Assembly (NCBI GenBank): GCA_964019055.1 | Contig: OZ025218.1 | Span: 2,811,191 to 2,875,190 of the forward strand | Direction: 5' to 3' | DNA length: 64,000 bases | Source: Anthopleura xanthogrammica | Taxonomy: Eukaryota; Cnidaria; Anthozoa; Actiniaria; Actiniidae | Shown here: one piece after another, positions 42,201 to 52,219 of the stretch | How the letters are laid out: every line of letters starts with the position of its first letter | Numbering within the stretch: position 1 is the stretch's first letter | The notes under the pieces: model-generated | Database searches by the model: none | What the model was told of the DNA's origin: nothing | What the model saw: the letters and a program-made list of their open reading frames with translations, nothing else | Translations under genes and position numbers: made by a program

Positions 42201-45200
42201 ATCAAGAAATATTTTACCATTCAACTATTTACTTCATGTAGAATCAGTATTGAAGGCATCGGGAAAAAAGGTTATATGCACTTTAACAATCTCCCCACAA
42301 CTTGTAGAAATAAATTCACCTCAAATCCATAATATCTCTTGCAGCCTTATATCTAATGGAAGGTGATGAGTGTCTCAGAAGTTTAGTGAAGGCTTTCATA
42401 GCATCATTAGTCAAGGCATCACTGGTTTCTATTCTCATGCAGTAATGTAGGGTGTCCAGAATGAGCTCCTGTCAAACCAGAAGTAAACAAATTAATGGAT
42501 GAGATTGAGTACCATATTGTATGGTTAACTATCAAGAATCAAAAACTAAGTCCAGGGCTCGAAATAGGAAACAATTATAGCCTGCCAGTCCAGTAAATTT
42601 TGCCTGCCTTTTTATTATTTTTATTTCCCATTTGGCAGTTCACCGTTATTTTTGCCAAGTTTTGCTTGGCTTTTGGCCATTGGCAGGCCACTATTTCAAG
42701 CCCTGAGGTCCGTATTACAGGTGTGAAGCCCTGGGATTAGGATGAGAAACTGAAAACATAATGAGAAACTGAAACGAATTATATTCAAAGTCTAGCAGCC
42801 AAATCTTGGAAATTCCAAAAGGGGTGGATCCAAGATTTTTGCTAGGGGTAGGGAGGGTTCAAAAATTTTATTGGGGTGTGGGGGAGGGGGTTGACTGCTA
42901 AACCACCAGACCAAAAAAAGTGAGGGGCATTCAAACTGAAGTTATTTTACATTGTATATTTTATAAGAAGGGTGCTTCTTCATTCTCCTTCAGGGGGTTT
43001 GATTGCAGTTAAGTGGGTTCAGAGGAACTCCCCAAACCCCCTAGACCTGCCCCTGCTCTATGGGGGGAGGTATAGGTATTTTCTGGGTGTATACAGGAAG
43101 ATAATGGTACATGAAAGATTTTATCTGTACCTTAATTTCATCTTCTTCTCCTAGGAGTTTCTTTACTAATACAGGGACAAGTTTTGCCTCAACAATACCA
43201 TCTGTTCCTGGACTTGTATGTGAACACATTTCAATTCCTTTGTGCGAATTGCATCTGGCTTGATAAACATTGTCATTAAACTGTAGACATTAAAAAACAA
43301 GATTTAAATATATAATTTCATGTTCAAAATGTTCTTAAAGTATTTATGAATGAATAATTACTGTACATGGTAAAGAATAAAATCATGTTATGTTTGAAGA
43401 TTTCATCCTTACCAGTTCTGATAAAGGTACGATAATACTGTGATCCAAGAATGCATCTCTCCCTACAGCATGACCTACATTATCGTGATTTAAATGAACT
43501 TAATTTGTCATTTTATGAATTTAATACTAAAAATACAATGTACATCTATAGCTGGGTTTCACTTGACGTCATTTCCTGTCTCATGCGGAATGTTCATCAG
43601 CTGAATCACAAGTTTTCAATAGAATTCTGTCTGGCTAACAGTACATAGTGGTCAGTGTTTGACCACCATTTGGAGCAGATATAAGATTCAAAGACTTTTA
43701 TCAGCTGATTGAAACCCAGCTATATGCATGCCTACTTGAGGCTTATTCGGAACAATGTAAAGCCAAGGTAAAGCCACTCATAACTAACTGTTTTGTCTCC
43801 CCTCCTCCAATCCCCAACCCCACCCCCCCCCCCCCCCAAAAGTAATAATTTATAATGTACCTGCAATAATAAATAAAACCTCTGTTGTCTTGTGTCTAAC
43901 AGTTGCATCTGCATCTTTCAGTAATGTCTTTAAGCTTGCTGCAATCCCTGCATGACAAAGGTGTTCAAAGTTTATTATAAAGTACTATAGCAAAAAGATT
44001 GCTCAAAGAAAGCTGAAAAAAATTGAGTAAAAAATCTCATACAAATACAAGGGTCAAATACAAGAGGAATATTGTGGGCAGACGCGTTCATTTTTTTATT
44101 CATAGAATGGCTCAACCTTCATAGGCTACAAATTTGTTAGGACCAAAGCTAGATTACTTTGAAGGCCTTGTTAGATGTTCAAACTTTTAACTGAAACTGT
44201 GGAACAGTGTTTCATGGGGGTGTTTTAAAAGTGTCACAATTTCATCCTGAAACTTGTTCATGAGACAAGTTTTGGTTGCGTGAGTAGAAAGCAGCTCTAC
44301 TTTTCATGAAGCTTTCTCACAATGACAGTCTCACAAAGCTTGGGTATTTCAAAGTGCAATTCATCCTGAAACTTGTCTCGTAACACCATTGCACACAAGA
44401 TTCAGCTAAAAGTGTAACTGTGCCTTGATTCTCAATATTCTGCAAACTCGGTAGTTGCAAGTTGCCCATTGGAATTTGGTTTTTCACTGCCGCCAGTCAA
44501 AAATAATTGAAAGTTACCAACTGATTCATTTTGACTTGTGGCAGCAAAAAAACAATTTTACAACAAGCTGTTGAAATGTCTAAGTTCACAGTATATTTGA
44601 GAATCGCAGTTAGTAGATTGATGCAAAATAATTGAGATTTCTCTTACAAGCTGTTCTGTCTTGAAAACTAATAAATGACCATTTTGACAAGCTACAGTAG
44701 CTTAGATACATATTAAGCTTATCTGTTACTTACCAACTCTCAATCCCTCAGTAATATACTCAGAATTGTGCATCACATCACAAAGAGCCATTAAAGCTCT
44801 CTGTCTTGTTAGTAGGTCGGGACTGTTGAGTTCTCGATTCTTTGGAAAAACGAGAATAAATTTTTGCTTAGTTCGAAGTATTCATGAGCTTAAGTTCACA
44901 AGTGTTTCGTATTAAAGCTGATATCAAAAGAACAGCCTTATAATATGAAAGGAAAAGGATCATACGTTACAGAATAAAATATATAAAACGAATAACGAGT
45001 TAAAATAATTAAAGTATTGTTTTAACATGCAGTCAGAAAAATAAAGTTAGAGCTTAAAATGAAATAATCAGAACTAACAATTTGAGTTAAACATTTCGAA
45101 TGCCTCAATATTTTTTGGAGTCAAACTTTTTTCTACAAATAAATGCAAAAACCTACCAGCTTTGGTAATGCTCTGTCTCCATACGCAAGCCTAGCTTTCG

Positions 45201-45249
45201 TTGGATCAATATCTGGTGGTAATTTATTAGAAATAACAGTAGTAGCCAT
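39245..45249 (-). CDS. RSPH14: Radial spoke head 14 homologue (armadillo-repeat ciliary protein)
   Basis: Ten exons on the minus strand: 45249-45157, 44839-44734, 43947-43861, 43474-43413, 43280-43131, 42468-42320, 41325-41209, 40199-40088, 39803-39741, 39331-39245. All have GT/AG borders and consistent phases, giving 341 residues, close to the ~348 of vertebrate RSPH14. It opens ISNKLPPDIDPTKARLAYGD and RALPKL, like the vertebrate N-terminus, and ends KAAQIAVKVITWKP, also family-like. In between are armadillo-type helices (LLTRQRALMALCDVMHNSEY; SLKTLLKDADATVRHKTTEV; ELVFLLKDDDTNVRAQAAGA; NLVNLLQDPVSEVRLNALK). The family is a radial spoke component of motile cilia and flagella. Introns carry several foldbacks. 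An X-box sits 49-62 bp upstream of the ATG, as expected for an RFX-regulated ciliary gene. Identification is firm. Confidence 0.95.
39412..39680. mobile_element. Foldback element, GCTTGGGCGTAATG family
   Basis: CAATAGACCATTTCAGCTTGG and the right arm GGTCTGAAATG...GCCCAAGCTAAAAGGGTCC. Inner arms are GTGTCATTCCCTAGAGTATC and its complement, with an inserted AT-rich run. Relatives are at 60153-60353 and 21125-21215. In RSPH14 intron 9. Confidence 0.75.
40722..41138. mobile_element. Foldback element with a second palindrome nested inside
   Basis: The outer arms are GAGGTTTTGCGCTGTTGAAG...TTCAAAACGTGTATGGTTCTT and the complement. Inside, 40936-41089 is another palindrome: CCGTAGTCTTCCCACAATCC...GAGCTCGAGGTCAGGGTAAA with its complement, loop GCATAAAAATGAATAAAAAATATGC. 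In RSPH14 intron 7. The ORFs here are palindrome artefacts. Confidence 0.85.
41363..41779. mobile_element. Foldback element, ATTACCACTTTCACATTCCC termini
   Basis: The arms of about 50 bp end CGTTTTTTGGGGGGCAACAA and start TTGTTGTCCCCCCAAAAACG. The 300-bp interior has no accepted ORF. In RSPH14 intron 6. Confidence 0.85.
41944..42293. mobile_element. Foldback element, TTAAAGTGCACATAACC termini
   Basis: The left arm, about 135 bp, has CTACATGAAGTGAATAG and CCAATATGTTAATG. The right arm has the complements (CATTAACATATTGG, CTATTTACTTCATGTAG) and ends GGTTATATGCACTTTAA. One arm is also at 21215-21345. In RSPH14 intron 6, ending ~25 bp before exon 6. Confidence 0.85.
42825..43066. repeat. GGGGTGGATCCAAGATTTT repeat
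   Basis: It starts AAGGGGTGGATCCAAGATTT and ends CCCCTAGACCTGCCCCTG, an imperfect inverted pair. Similar GGGGCGGATCCAGGATTTTC is at 22350 and GTGGATCTGCCCCTGGGG at 20696. In RSPH14 intron 5. Confidence 0.5.
44430..44615. mobile_element. Foldback element, GCGAACTCTGTAATTGCGAG family, worn copy
   Basis: CAAACTCGGTAGTTGCAAGTTG and TGGAATTTGGTTTTTCACTG match the 21538 and 23728 copies. The right arm is degraded. In RSPH14 intron 2. Confidence 0.65.
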
Positions 45250-45297
45250 TTTATTTTAGAGAAATTCTTGTGAGTTGAAAACAAATATGGCGGTACG

Positions 45298-45311
45298 GTT
45301 GCTACGGTAAC
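45298..45311 (-). promoter_or_regulatory. RFX X-box upstream of RSPH14
   Basis: On the gene's strand the site reads GTTACCGTAGCAAC, a full match to the X-box pattern GTNRCCNNRGYAAC, and it lies 49-62 bp before the start codon. RFX factors use such sites close to the start of cilia genes in animals. Orientation and distance fit. Confidence 0.75.
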
Positions 45312-45961
45312 AAGATATTCTTTGTAGATTCGCGGTGCATTATGGATAAAACATAGGAATCCCGCAAAGGAATCGCGAATGGGCTAAATTTAGAATTGAG
45401 AGAAGACAGAGTTTAGGATGAAAAGGAAACGTTTCTTTCGATTAAGAATAAACACAAGATTTTACAAGTGGGCTTATAACCAGGGGAGGGGGATTTGCGT
45501 TAACAGACTAACCAGGGGAAGCTTTTGAACTGGATTTTACGGTATTTCACAAACGTGTTCACATATATTTCCAAATGAGAAAAAATGATTTTTTTCTATT
45601 GCTAATAAAATTTCCCCGCAATTGTTTTCGCTCTACAGCATTTGTTCATGAGTTCAATCTCATAGGTCTAGAAAAATTTCACCGCGAGTAAAGACAGTAT
45701 ATGCACCAGGTTTATCACATGCAAACCGTACAAATACTGAAGACAACTTGGCTACTGAATATGCGACCGAAAAATGTTTAAAAAATATCATTGTTAGTAA
45801 AGATCTTCAATAAGAAAACGTTCAAAAACAATATTTTTTGAATAATTGTATTTTTATTGTTCATTGAATTTACATTACTCACAGTATTTCATTTTTGAAA
45901 GAAACCTGGAAGTTATCATAATTGATACTGTAGGGTACGGGTCAAAGCTTATCACTTGACC

Positions 45962-46327
45962 TGATACTGGACAGGCAGCAAAACCTTTTGTTTGGTACTC
46001 AACCCAACCAGTTATCGAATTGCACAGATCCATCAGGATCATACTGGTCTAGACATCCATGGAATCCCTGTACTGGACAGACAGCAAAACCCTTCGCTTG
46101 GTACTCAATCCAACCAGTTATCGAATTGTACAGATCCATCAGGATGATACTGGTCTAGACATCCATGGAATCCCTGTACTGGACAGACAGCAAAACCCTT
46201 CGCTTGGTACTCAACCCAACCAGTTATCGAATTGCACAGATCCATCAGGATGATACTGGTCTAGACATCCATGGAATCCTTGTACTGGACAGGCAGCAAA
46301 ACCCTTTGTTTGGTACTCAATCCAACC
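45962..46327. repeat. 106-bp tandem repeat overlapping the last exon of the LicD gene
   Basis: About 3.5 units of 106 bp. On the minus strand the unit starts TTGGATTGAGTACCAA and ends CAATTCGATAACTGG. The first unit in gene direction (about 46327-46222) is coding. The next junction gives the stop codon. 106 is not a multiple of three, so each further copy is in another frame. Plus-strand ORFs at 46059-46446 arise from this repetition and are not genes. Confidence 0.9.
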
Positions 46328-48820
46328 CGACTTTGCACCACTTGACATCCAATGCTCTGCATGCTTGTATATACCATATCCATACCTATAAAATACATAT
46401 AATTAAACAGTTCAATATTGTACTAATAAGAACCCTAGTCAACTAAATACTACTGAAACCACCGAACTGTGGAAATGCAAGAAAAAAAAACATGCCATTT
46501 CACGCCCACAAACATATCTACATTCCTTAGTGGCGGTATGATGAAAGAGCAAACCGAGAGCCAGCTAGGAGCCTTTTTAAGACAGGTTTGGGGAAATCAC
46601 AAAGAAAAACGAATCAAACGTACGAGTATATTTTTCTCAGTCCCTCAGATCTCAGACCGGCAACGTTTTTAGAAATACGTGTATAACGCCAAACAAAAAG
46701 TTTTTGGGCACTCCAGTAATCTCCGTTACGTATCCTTCTAGGTAGTTTCTCAAATCTGATTGCTTGCCCAACCCGTGTTCTTGAGCGCATCGGTAATAAC
46801 AATGTCAATCTGATGAACTCCCGTCCGGACACCGATTGGACCAAAAGAGCCTTGCAGCGCAGTCTCACCTGTTCCTCACATATTTCCCCGGGTTTTCAGG
46901 TACGTTGACCCACTCCCCACAGAACTGAACCTTTGTTGGCCTAACACCCATGTTTTTAAGTTTTTCTGAATCCATCTTGTGTTGTCCATACATCTGGATG
47001 GACCATCCATCAGCAAGGATTTCTATCTTTCCTCCGGCCATACGATCTTCCACACAGCACCATGGCGAACCTAACAAGGGGAAAAAATAATTGATTGTAA
47101 AGATTCCATAGGGCTGGCGAGGAAAGAGTGACTGTACTGTATACCGTAAACCGTACAAAGCTTTAGCGGAGCAGTCAGGATTTCTGGACTAGGCGTAGTT
47201 TTATACGCGCGCTCTCAGCCAATGAATTGAGAATACTGATTACAACATATCTTACTATGGTGACTTACTAATATCACGGAACAGATAGCCTCTTTCCAGC
47301 ATTGCCTTCTTTGTTTCTTTAATTTTTTCGTAATCCGACGTCAAAAAAGTGATATCAGCATCTCTCTCCCAGGGAAGGACTTTGTTGAACTTAACCGCCC
47401 CTAACAAAGTCCCTTCTTGGAGTTCACAGATAGCGTTATTACTGTCGCATTCTGACATGATGAACTTAATGGCGTCGGCTAAATTCTCCAAGCAACATGG
47501 AGCAACAGCAAGACCGTCCCGTAAAACACATCTGTCACCCAACCTATGCTTGATATCACGGCGGCAACCATACCATCGAACCTTCCCATCAGCCTCTATG
47601 ATCTTTCTGATAACGTGACGATTTGCAAATGGTAATAAATCAATGTCTTCTACATTCTGTTTCTGCACGTGAAACATGACATCCGGGCAACTGAGAACTG
47701 CGTTACCATGACTACCAGCACGCTGGTATTTCAATCTCAAAAACAAGTCCTCGTAAATACCATAGTTTAGAGTCTGGTCGAATTTTATAGCTTGCATTGT
47801 TTTAGTTCTTGTTAAAAATGGTCCTGATAAATGACCACATACCAAGCACTCATTGAAAGACCTTTCATAGCCTGGTTTGTAAGTTAGTGTGTAATTACGA
47901 AGCTGAAGACGATGACAATTATTGGACCAATGTCCAGTTAGATTTCTGGAACTTCCACCGACAAAAAGTGTTGAATTCCGAGCTAAGAGCACACGAATTA
48001 ATCTCTCAATATTTACTTCGCTTGTAAAATGGCTAAGTTGGTTTGCAATTACCAGGTACGGAGTATCAACTCGCTCGATTAGTTCTTGAAGAATTCGACC
48101 ACGCGGAACGACCCCAATATTCGTAAAATTTGAACCTTTTCTTTTAATTTTGCTTTTCAATCCTCCAAATATATTCTTAGTTTTATTAACAACGATATTT
48201 ATTTTTATACCGGGGTAAAAGTGATCAATTTTGTTGATAAATTCAGTCATTTTTTCGTGGTAATGTGTTCCGCCAGCGATAACTTCGCCTTCATCTGAGG
48301 TCGTCACAACAGGTACATCGTCAAATATTAAAGTAACAAGATTCTTGACCGGAACCGGCTTTCTCGAACAATTCGTTGTATCAAATCCTTTGTTATACAA
48401 AGGATATCCAAAAGTGGACCCATAATAGATCTCTGGGCATACCACAGGTGTGATATGATCTTGGTGAAGATTTTCTTGGTTGTTTTTCTGTCTTTTTGAG
48501 CGAGGCTGCTTGTTTGTAATAAACTGAATTTCACGGTGTAGTTTTTGCAGGTTATTGTAGTAACTATCTATTTGTCTTGCCATAGTAGGATCCTTATCAA
48601 CAATCATTCTAATGTGTATTAAATCTGCTGTAAGTTTTTCTAAGCGATCGATCACTTCATCGTGAGCAGCACACAAAGGGCTTCCAGAAACAAATTCCAT
48701 AAAACTTGTGTGTTCTTTTTGTAAAGTTAAATCTTGAAATACTCGATAGATATTTAGCGATAGATATAAAATAAATAATCCCATAAGAACAATCTTGGCT
48801 TGCTTGTAAATTCTAACCAT
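46211..48820 (-). CDS. FKRP-like LicD-family phosphotransferase
   Basis: Three exons on the minus strand: 48820-47269, 47070-46869, 46385-46211; GT/AG borders, phases agree; 642 residues. It is a type II membrane protein: short basic N-terminus and anchor (KIVLMGLFILYLSLNIYRVF, about 9-27), a helical stem (53-100), a glycosyltransferase-like part (about 155-400), and a Cys cluster (C419, C431, C442, C443) reminiscent of the zinc loop of FKRP. The LicD domain has ELQEGTLLGAVKFNKVLPWE and RDADITF (about 467-492), then CCVEDRMAGGKIEILADGWS and ENPGKYVRNRYGYGIYKHAE. FKRP adds ribitol-5-phosphate to alpha-dystroglycan glycans in the Golgi. Which LicD paralogue this is remains open; it is longer than the ~495 residues of FKRP. 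The last 37 codons come from the first unit of a 106-bp tandem repeat whose first junction supplies TGA at 46211-46213, after the codons for FDNWLG. Exon 2 ends CAG/GTGAGA; without splicing, a TGA would follow. Confidence 0.9.
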
Positions 48821-49880
48821 CTCTGCGTATCAACTGAAATCCTCCTTCACAGCTGATTTCTATCCGCGAGTGGTACTAAAATGATTAACCATTTGATCTG
48901 CAGGATTATTCCACGCCGCCAACTAGTGTATTAATATTAGTAACAGCAAGAAACCATTGTTCAATCATATATACACACATGATTGCTGTGTAAACACATC
49001 TATCTAACATACCTCTTTATTCCCACGTACATAACCAAGTAATAAATATGGCATTTTATGGAATAAAATGGAGCTTAAAAGCTATGATTATAATCCAAAT
49101 GGTACCACAAGATTTCACCAACTAAATCATCTGGGTTCACTTCTCTACTCGTTATGTTGTCGCTTCGACCATGTTTAACAACTGACACAGTTGATGACAC
49201 TGTAATATTTCATACTTCAGTTGATCATACTTCCCATATACTCTGATGAGCTTGCAAGACGTCAGAAATTTTTTTTGCAGCGATTCTACCAGCTAGTTGT
49301 CGCTGTCAGAACCACTACTGCCCACTACCAAATGTTGTCAGATATTTACGAGGATTCTGAGCATGCGTCGGTTATCTTTTAAGTTCAGAGTTCATCAGCC
49401 GTAGCAATGATAAAAGTGACAAAAATGAATGAATGGATTGTTTATCAACTGTTACAGTGAGGTGACACTCAAACCGTGAACACTTTGAGGTTTTCTCATA
49501 CTTTTTTCTCCTTTATCCCTTGTCTGAATCGATTGGAAATATGATTTATTTTGAAAAGTAAGATTATTTGAGTTCAGTACTTCATTTTCAGAAGGTTTGA
49601 AGCAGTACAAAGTTCATAAAATAAAAAATATAAAAATATCAAGTGTCCATGGTGTCCATGAGTGTCCTCACTGTAAATTATGTACATGTGTTTATCTAGA
49701 TGTGGTGTTTTTAAATTAGGAATTATAGAATACCAGGGCCGTATAGCTACGATGAGGCAAAATTTCAGATATTATTATTTGTTTAGTTTTCTTTAATTCT
49801 TAAATATTTAAAACAAATTCTCTTCTTAATCTTTGCCAGAATTTGCAAAATTGACATCATAACTTTAATATGTCGCAAGT
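48821..49880. other. Intergenic stretch upstream of the LicD gene
   Basis: It contains the presumed 5' UTR and promoter of the LicD gene (minus strand). No repeat with clear ends and no exon was recognised. A G run of about 20 bases (49897-49912) sits between TCAAGACGCT and GGCACTTGCC. Confidence 0.4.
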
Positions 49881-50137
49881 GCCTCTCAAGACGCTGGGGG
49901 GGGGGGGGGGGGGCACTTGCCCCCACTTATTTTTTTGTGCTTAACGTTAGGAACCAAGCCGAAAATACAGCGATTCGTATGGGGAAATTATATATTCAAA
50001 ACGCCAGATCTCCGTTGCTTTTTAACCAATTTCCATGAAAAGTGGCGATACAAGGCTAGTAGTGAGTGTATGGAATGGGAAAACTTACCTCCAAGTGGGT
50101 CTATTATCAAAACGAAAAGTCGAAAACCTTCAATTTT

Positions 50138-50850
50138 ATCGAACCCCGAAACAACCTCTGGGCTGATCTAAGTCAGGGCATGGCTAACTCACAGATAGAA
50201 CCCTGAAACAACCTCTGGGCTGATCTAAGTCAGGGCACGGTTAACTCACAGATAGAACCCTGAAACAACCTCTGGGCTGATAAAAGTCGGGGCACGGCTA
50301 ACTCACAGATAGAACCCTGAAACAACCTCTGGGCTGATCTAAGTCAGGGCACGGCTAACTCACAGATAGAACCCTGAAACAACCTCTGGGCTGATCTAAG
50401 TCAGGGAACGGCTAACTCACGGATCAAACCCTGAAACAACCTCTGGGCTGATCTAAGTCAGGGCACGGATAACTCACAGATAGAACCCTGAAACAACCTC
50501 TGGGCTGATCTAAGTCAGGGCACGGTTAACTCACAGATCGAACCCTGAAACAACCTCTGGGCTGATCTAAGTCAGGGCACGGATAACTCACAGATCTAAC
50601 CCTGAAACAACCTCTGGGCTGATCTAAGTCAGGGCACGGATAACTCACAGATAGAACCCTGAAACAACTTCTGGGCTGATCTAAGTCAGGGCAAGGCTAA
50701 CTCACAGATCGAACCCTGAAACAACCTCTGGGTTGATCTAAGTCAGGGCACGGATAACTCACAGATAGAACCCTGAAACAACCTCTGGGCTGATCTAAGT
50801 CAGGGCAAGGCTAACTCACAGATCGAACCCCGAAACAACATCTGGTACAT
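50138..50850. repeat. 57-bp satellite, about 12 units
   Basis: The unit runs GAACCCTGAAACAACCTCTG, GGCTGATCTAAGTCAGGGCA, CGGCTAACTCACAGATA (57 bp). The inner CCCTGAAAC and AAGTCAGGGC parts are partly complementary. Variation is low (CGGCTAAC/CGGTTAAC/CGGATAAC; GATAGAAC/GATCGAAC). The array is followed at 50908 by one arm of the GGCTCATGTGAAGTTCGACG foldback family. The 84-codon ORF at 49917-50171 runs into the array and is not accepted. Confidence 0.95.
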
Positions 50851-51305
50851 TCAAATAGTACTGAGGAATGTAATAGGTTTCGCCACAATATATATTTTTA
50901 ATGCGTTCGGCTCATGTGAAGTTCGACGTTTGAACTGGTCCTTACAGACATCAAGTAAAATATTTACCAATAGTTTTATTTTCATATTATAAGTGATCAT
51001 AAAAAACATCTAGCATTTAAAACAGGTATTTTTTACAGATAAAATTTTAAGAAGTATAAAAATATTAAAATTGCTATCTCGTATTCCATACAAGAACAAG
51101 CTTTCAGTTAACAAATTTCCTTATAATTTATTAACATCTCAGTAAAAATCTGTACTTTCGACAAATATTTGATTCTGTATAGAGTCATTCCAATAATCCT
51201 TGGTACCACGAATTAGTTGTTAATTAATTAATTTATTGTGATTCACTAGAACATTAATTACAGCAAATAACAGCACAATGATATAATTGCAAAATTAGTG
51301 TTTAT

Positions 51306-51642
51306 TAGATGCAAAATGGCAAAATGAGCCAGCTGATTTGATCTGAAATAGTGACGTAGAAATGACGTCACTGCAAAACTGAGGTGTCATGAAGCCTGCG
51401 AAAATTTACTTATAAAAGTTTATATCTGAGATAAATCTGGATTTTCAGGAGAGGTTTTTGATATTTTGTATACATTTACTATGATATTCATCATTGAGTA
51501 GGAAAATAAAATAAAGAAATAACCATTTTCCGCATAGCAGGACTAGTAAGGATGACACCTCAGTTTTGCAAATTTTCTTGAATCTGATTGGCTAATATTT
51601 TTTCTCAGATCAGCTGAAGACAGAACGTTAACGTTGCATCTA
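51306..51642. mobile_element. Foldback element, TTAGATGCAAAATGG termini
   Basis: The left arm has GATTTGATCTGAAATAGTG and TGCAAAACTGAGGTGTCAT. The right arm has ATGACACCTCAGTTTTGCA, TTTTTTCTCAGATCAGCTG and GTTGCATCTAATA. The interior has no ORF. Confidence 0.75.
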
Positions 51643-51737
51643 ATATTTTATATTTGATTAACTAGTAGTGCGCAGGTTTATTGGACCGTATATGACACTA
51701 TAATAGATACCCCGTCTGGTATATACTAGTTATACAA

Positions 51738-52002
51738 TGGTTTCTCGTGGCATACCGTGGAATATCTCACGAGTCACTCGTAGTTTTTAGTGTAGTGTAT
51801 AAAAAGAAAATACAAGTGACGAGTGGGATATCCACGGTATGCCACGAGAAACCATCGTATAACCATTTTATCCCACACCATAGAAAATACAAATAAGTAG
51901 ATTCAACGCGCAGTGCATGATGGGAAGGAAGAGTGAAATACCGATGAATATACGGCTTTCCTGCTTTCTGATTGGCTGTATTTTCTATAGTGTGGGATAA
52001 AA
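51738..52002. mobile_element. Two adjacent foldback elements
   Basis: The first (51730-51866) has arms TTATACAATGGTTTCTCGTG...GCATACCGTGG and the complement. The second (51867-52002) has TTTTATCCCACACCATAGAA and TTCTATAGTGTGGGATAAAA and encloses GCAGTGCATGATGGGAAGG. The second family also appears at about 5703-5825 and 9229-9350 inside the segmental duplication. Confidence 0.8.
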
Positions 52003-52219
52003 AGTATTATTAAACTTAAACTTAAACTCTACATGAAGGTAGGGAGGTCCTCAGCTAGCTATGGCACAATGTCTTCATTTTCTTTCTCTAGGCAGAGGTT
52101 ACCATAGAGACGTGTTACCTATCACCAAGTGAAGCCCTTTGACTTCATTAAAACAGGACGTACCAGACATGATGATTTCAAGAAATCAATAAACTTTGTT
52201 TAAATAAAAAAAAAATACA

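Noticed and set aside
46059..46446. Plus-strand ORFs MESLYWTDSKTL...
   Set aside because: They arise from the 106-bp repeat and run opposite to the LicD exon, whose frame is supported by family sequence.
46862..46868. Stop after RNR as the end of the LicD gene
   Set aside because: CAG/GTGAGA is a donor; splicing to 46385 yields RYGYGIYKHAEHWM, which is the expected continuation in LicD proteins.
47255..47268. LicD ORF reading on to KSP and a stop
   Set aside because: ATTA/GTAAGT is a strong donor, and the next exon restores the family sequence (SPWCCVEDRMAGG) in phase.
49897..49912. Long G run as a possible structured element (also 14541-14560 and the C run near 43825)
   Set aside because: Simple homopolymers; lengths are likely unreliable in the assembly and nothing in context supports function.
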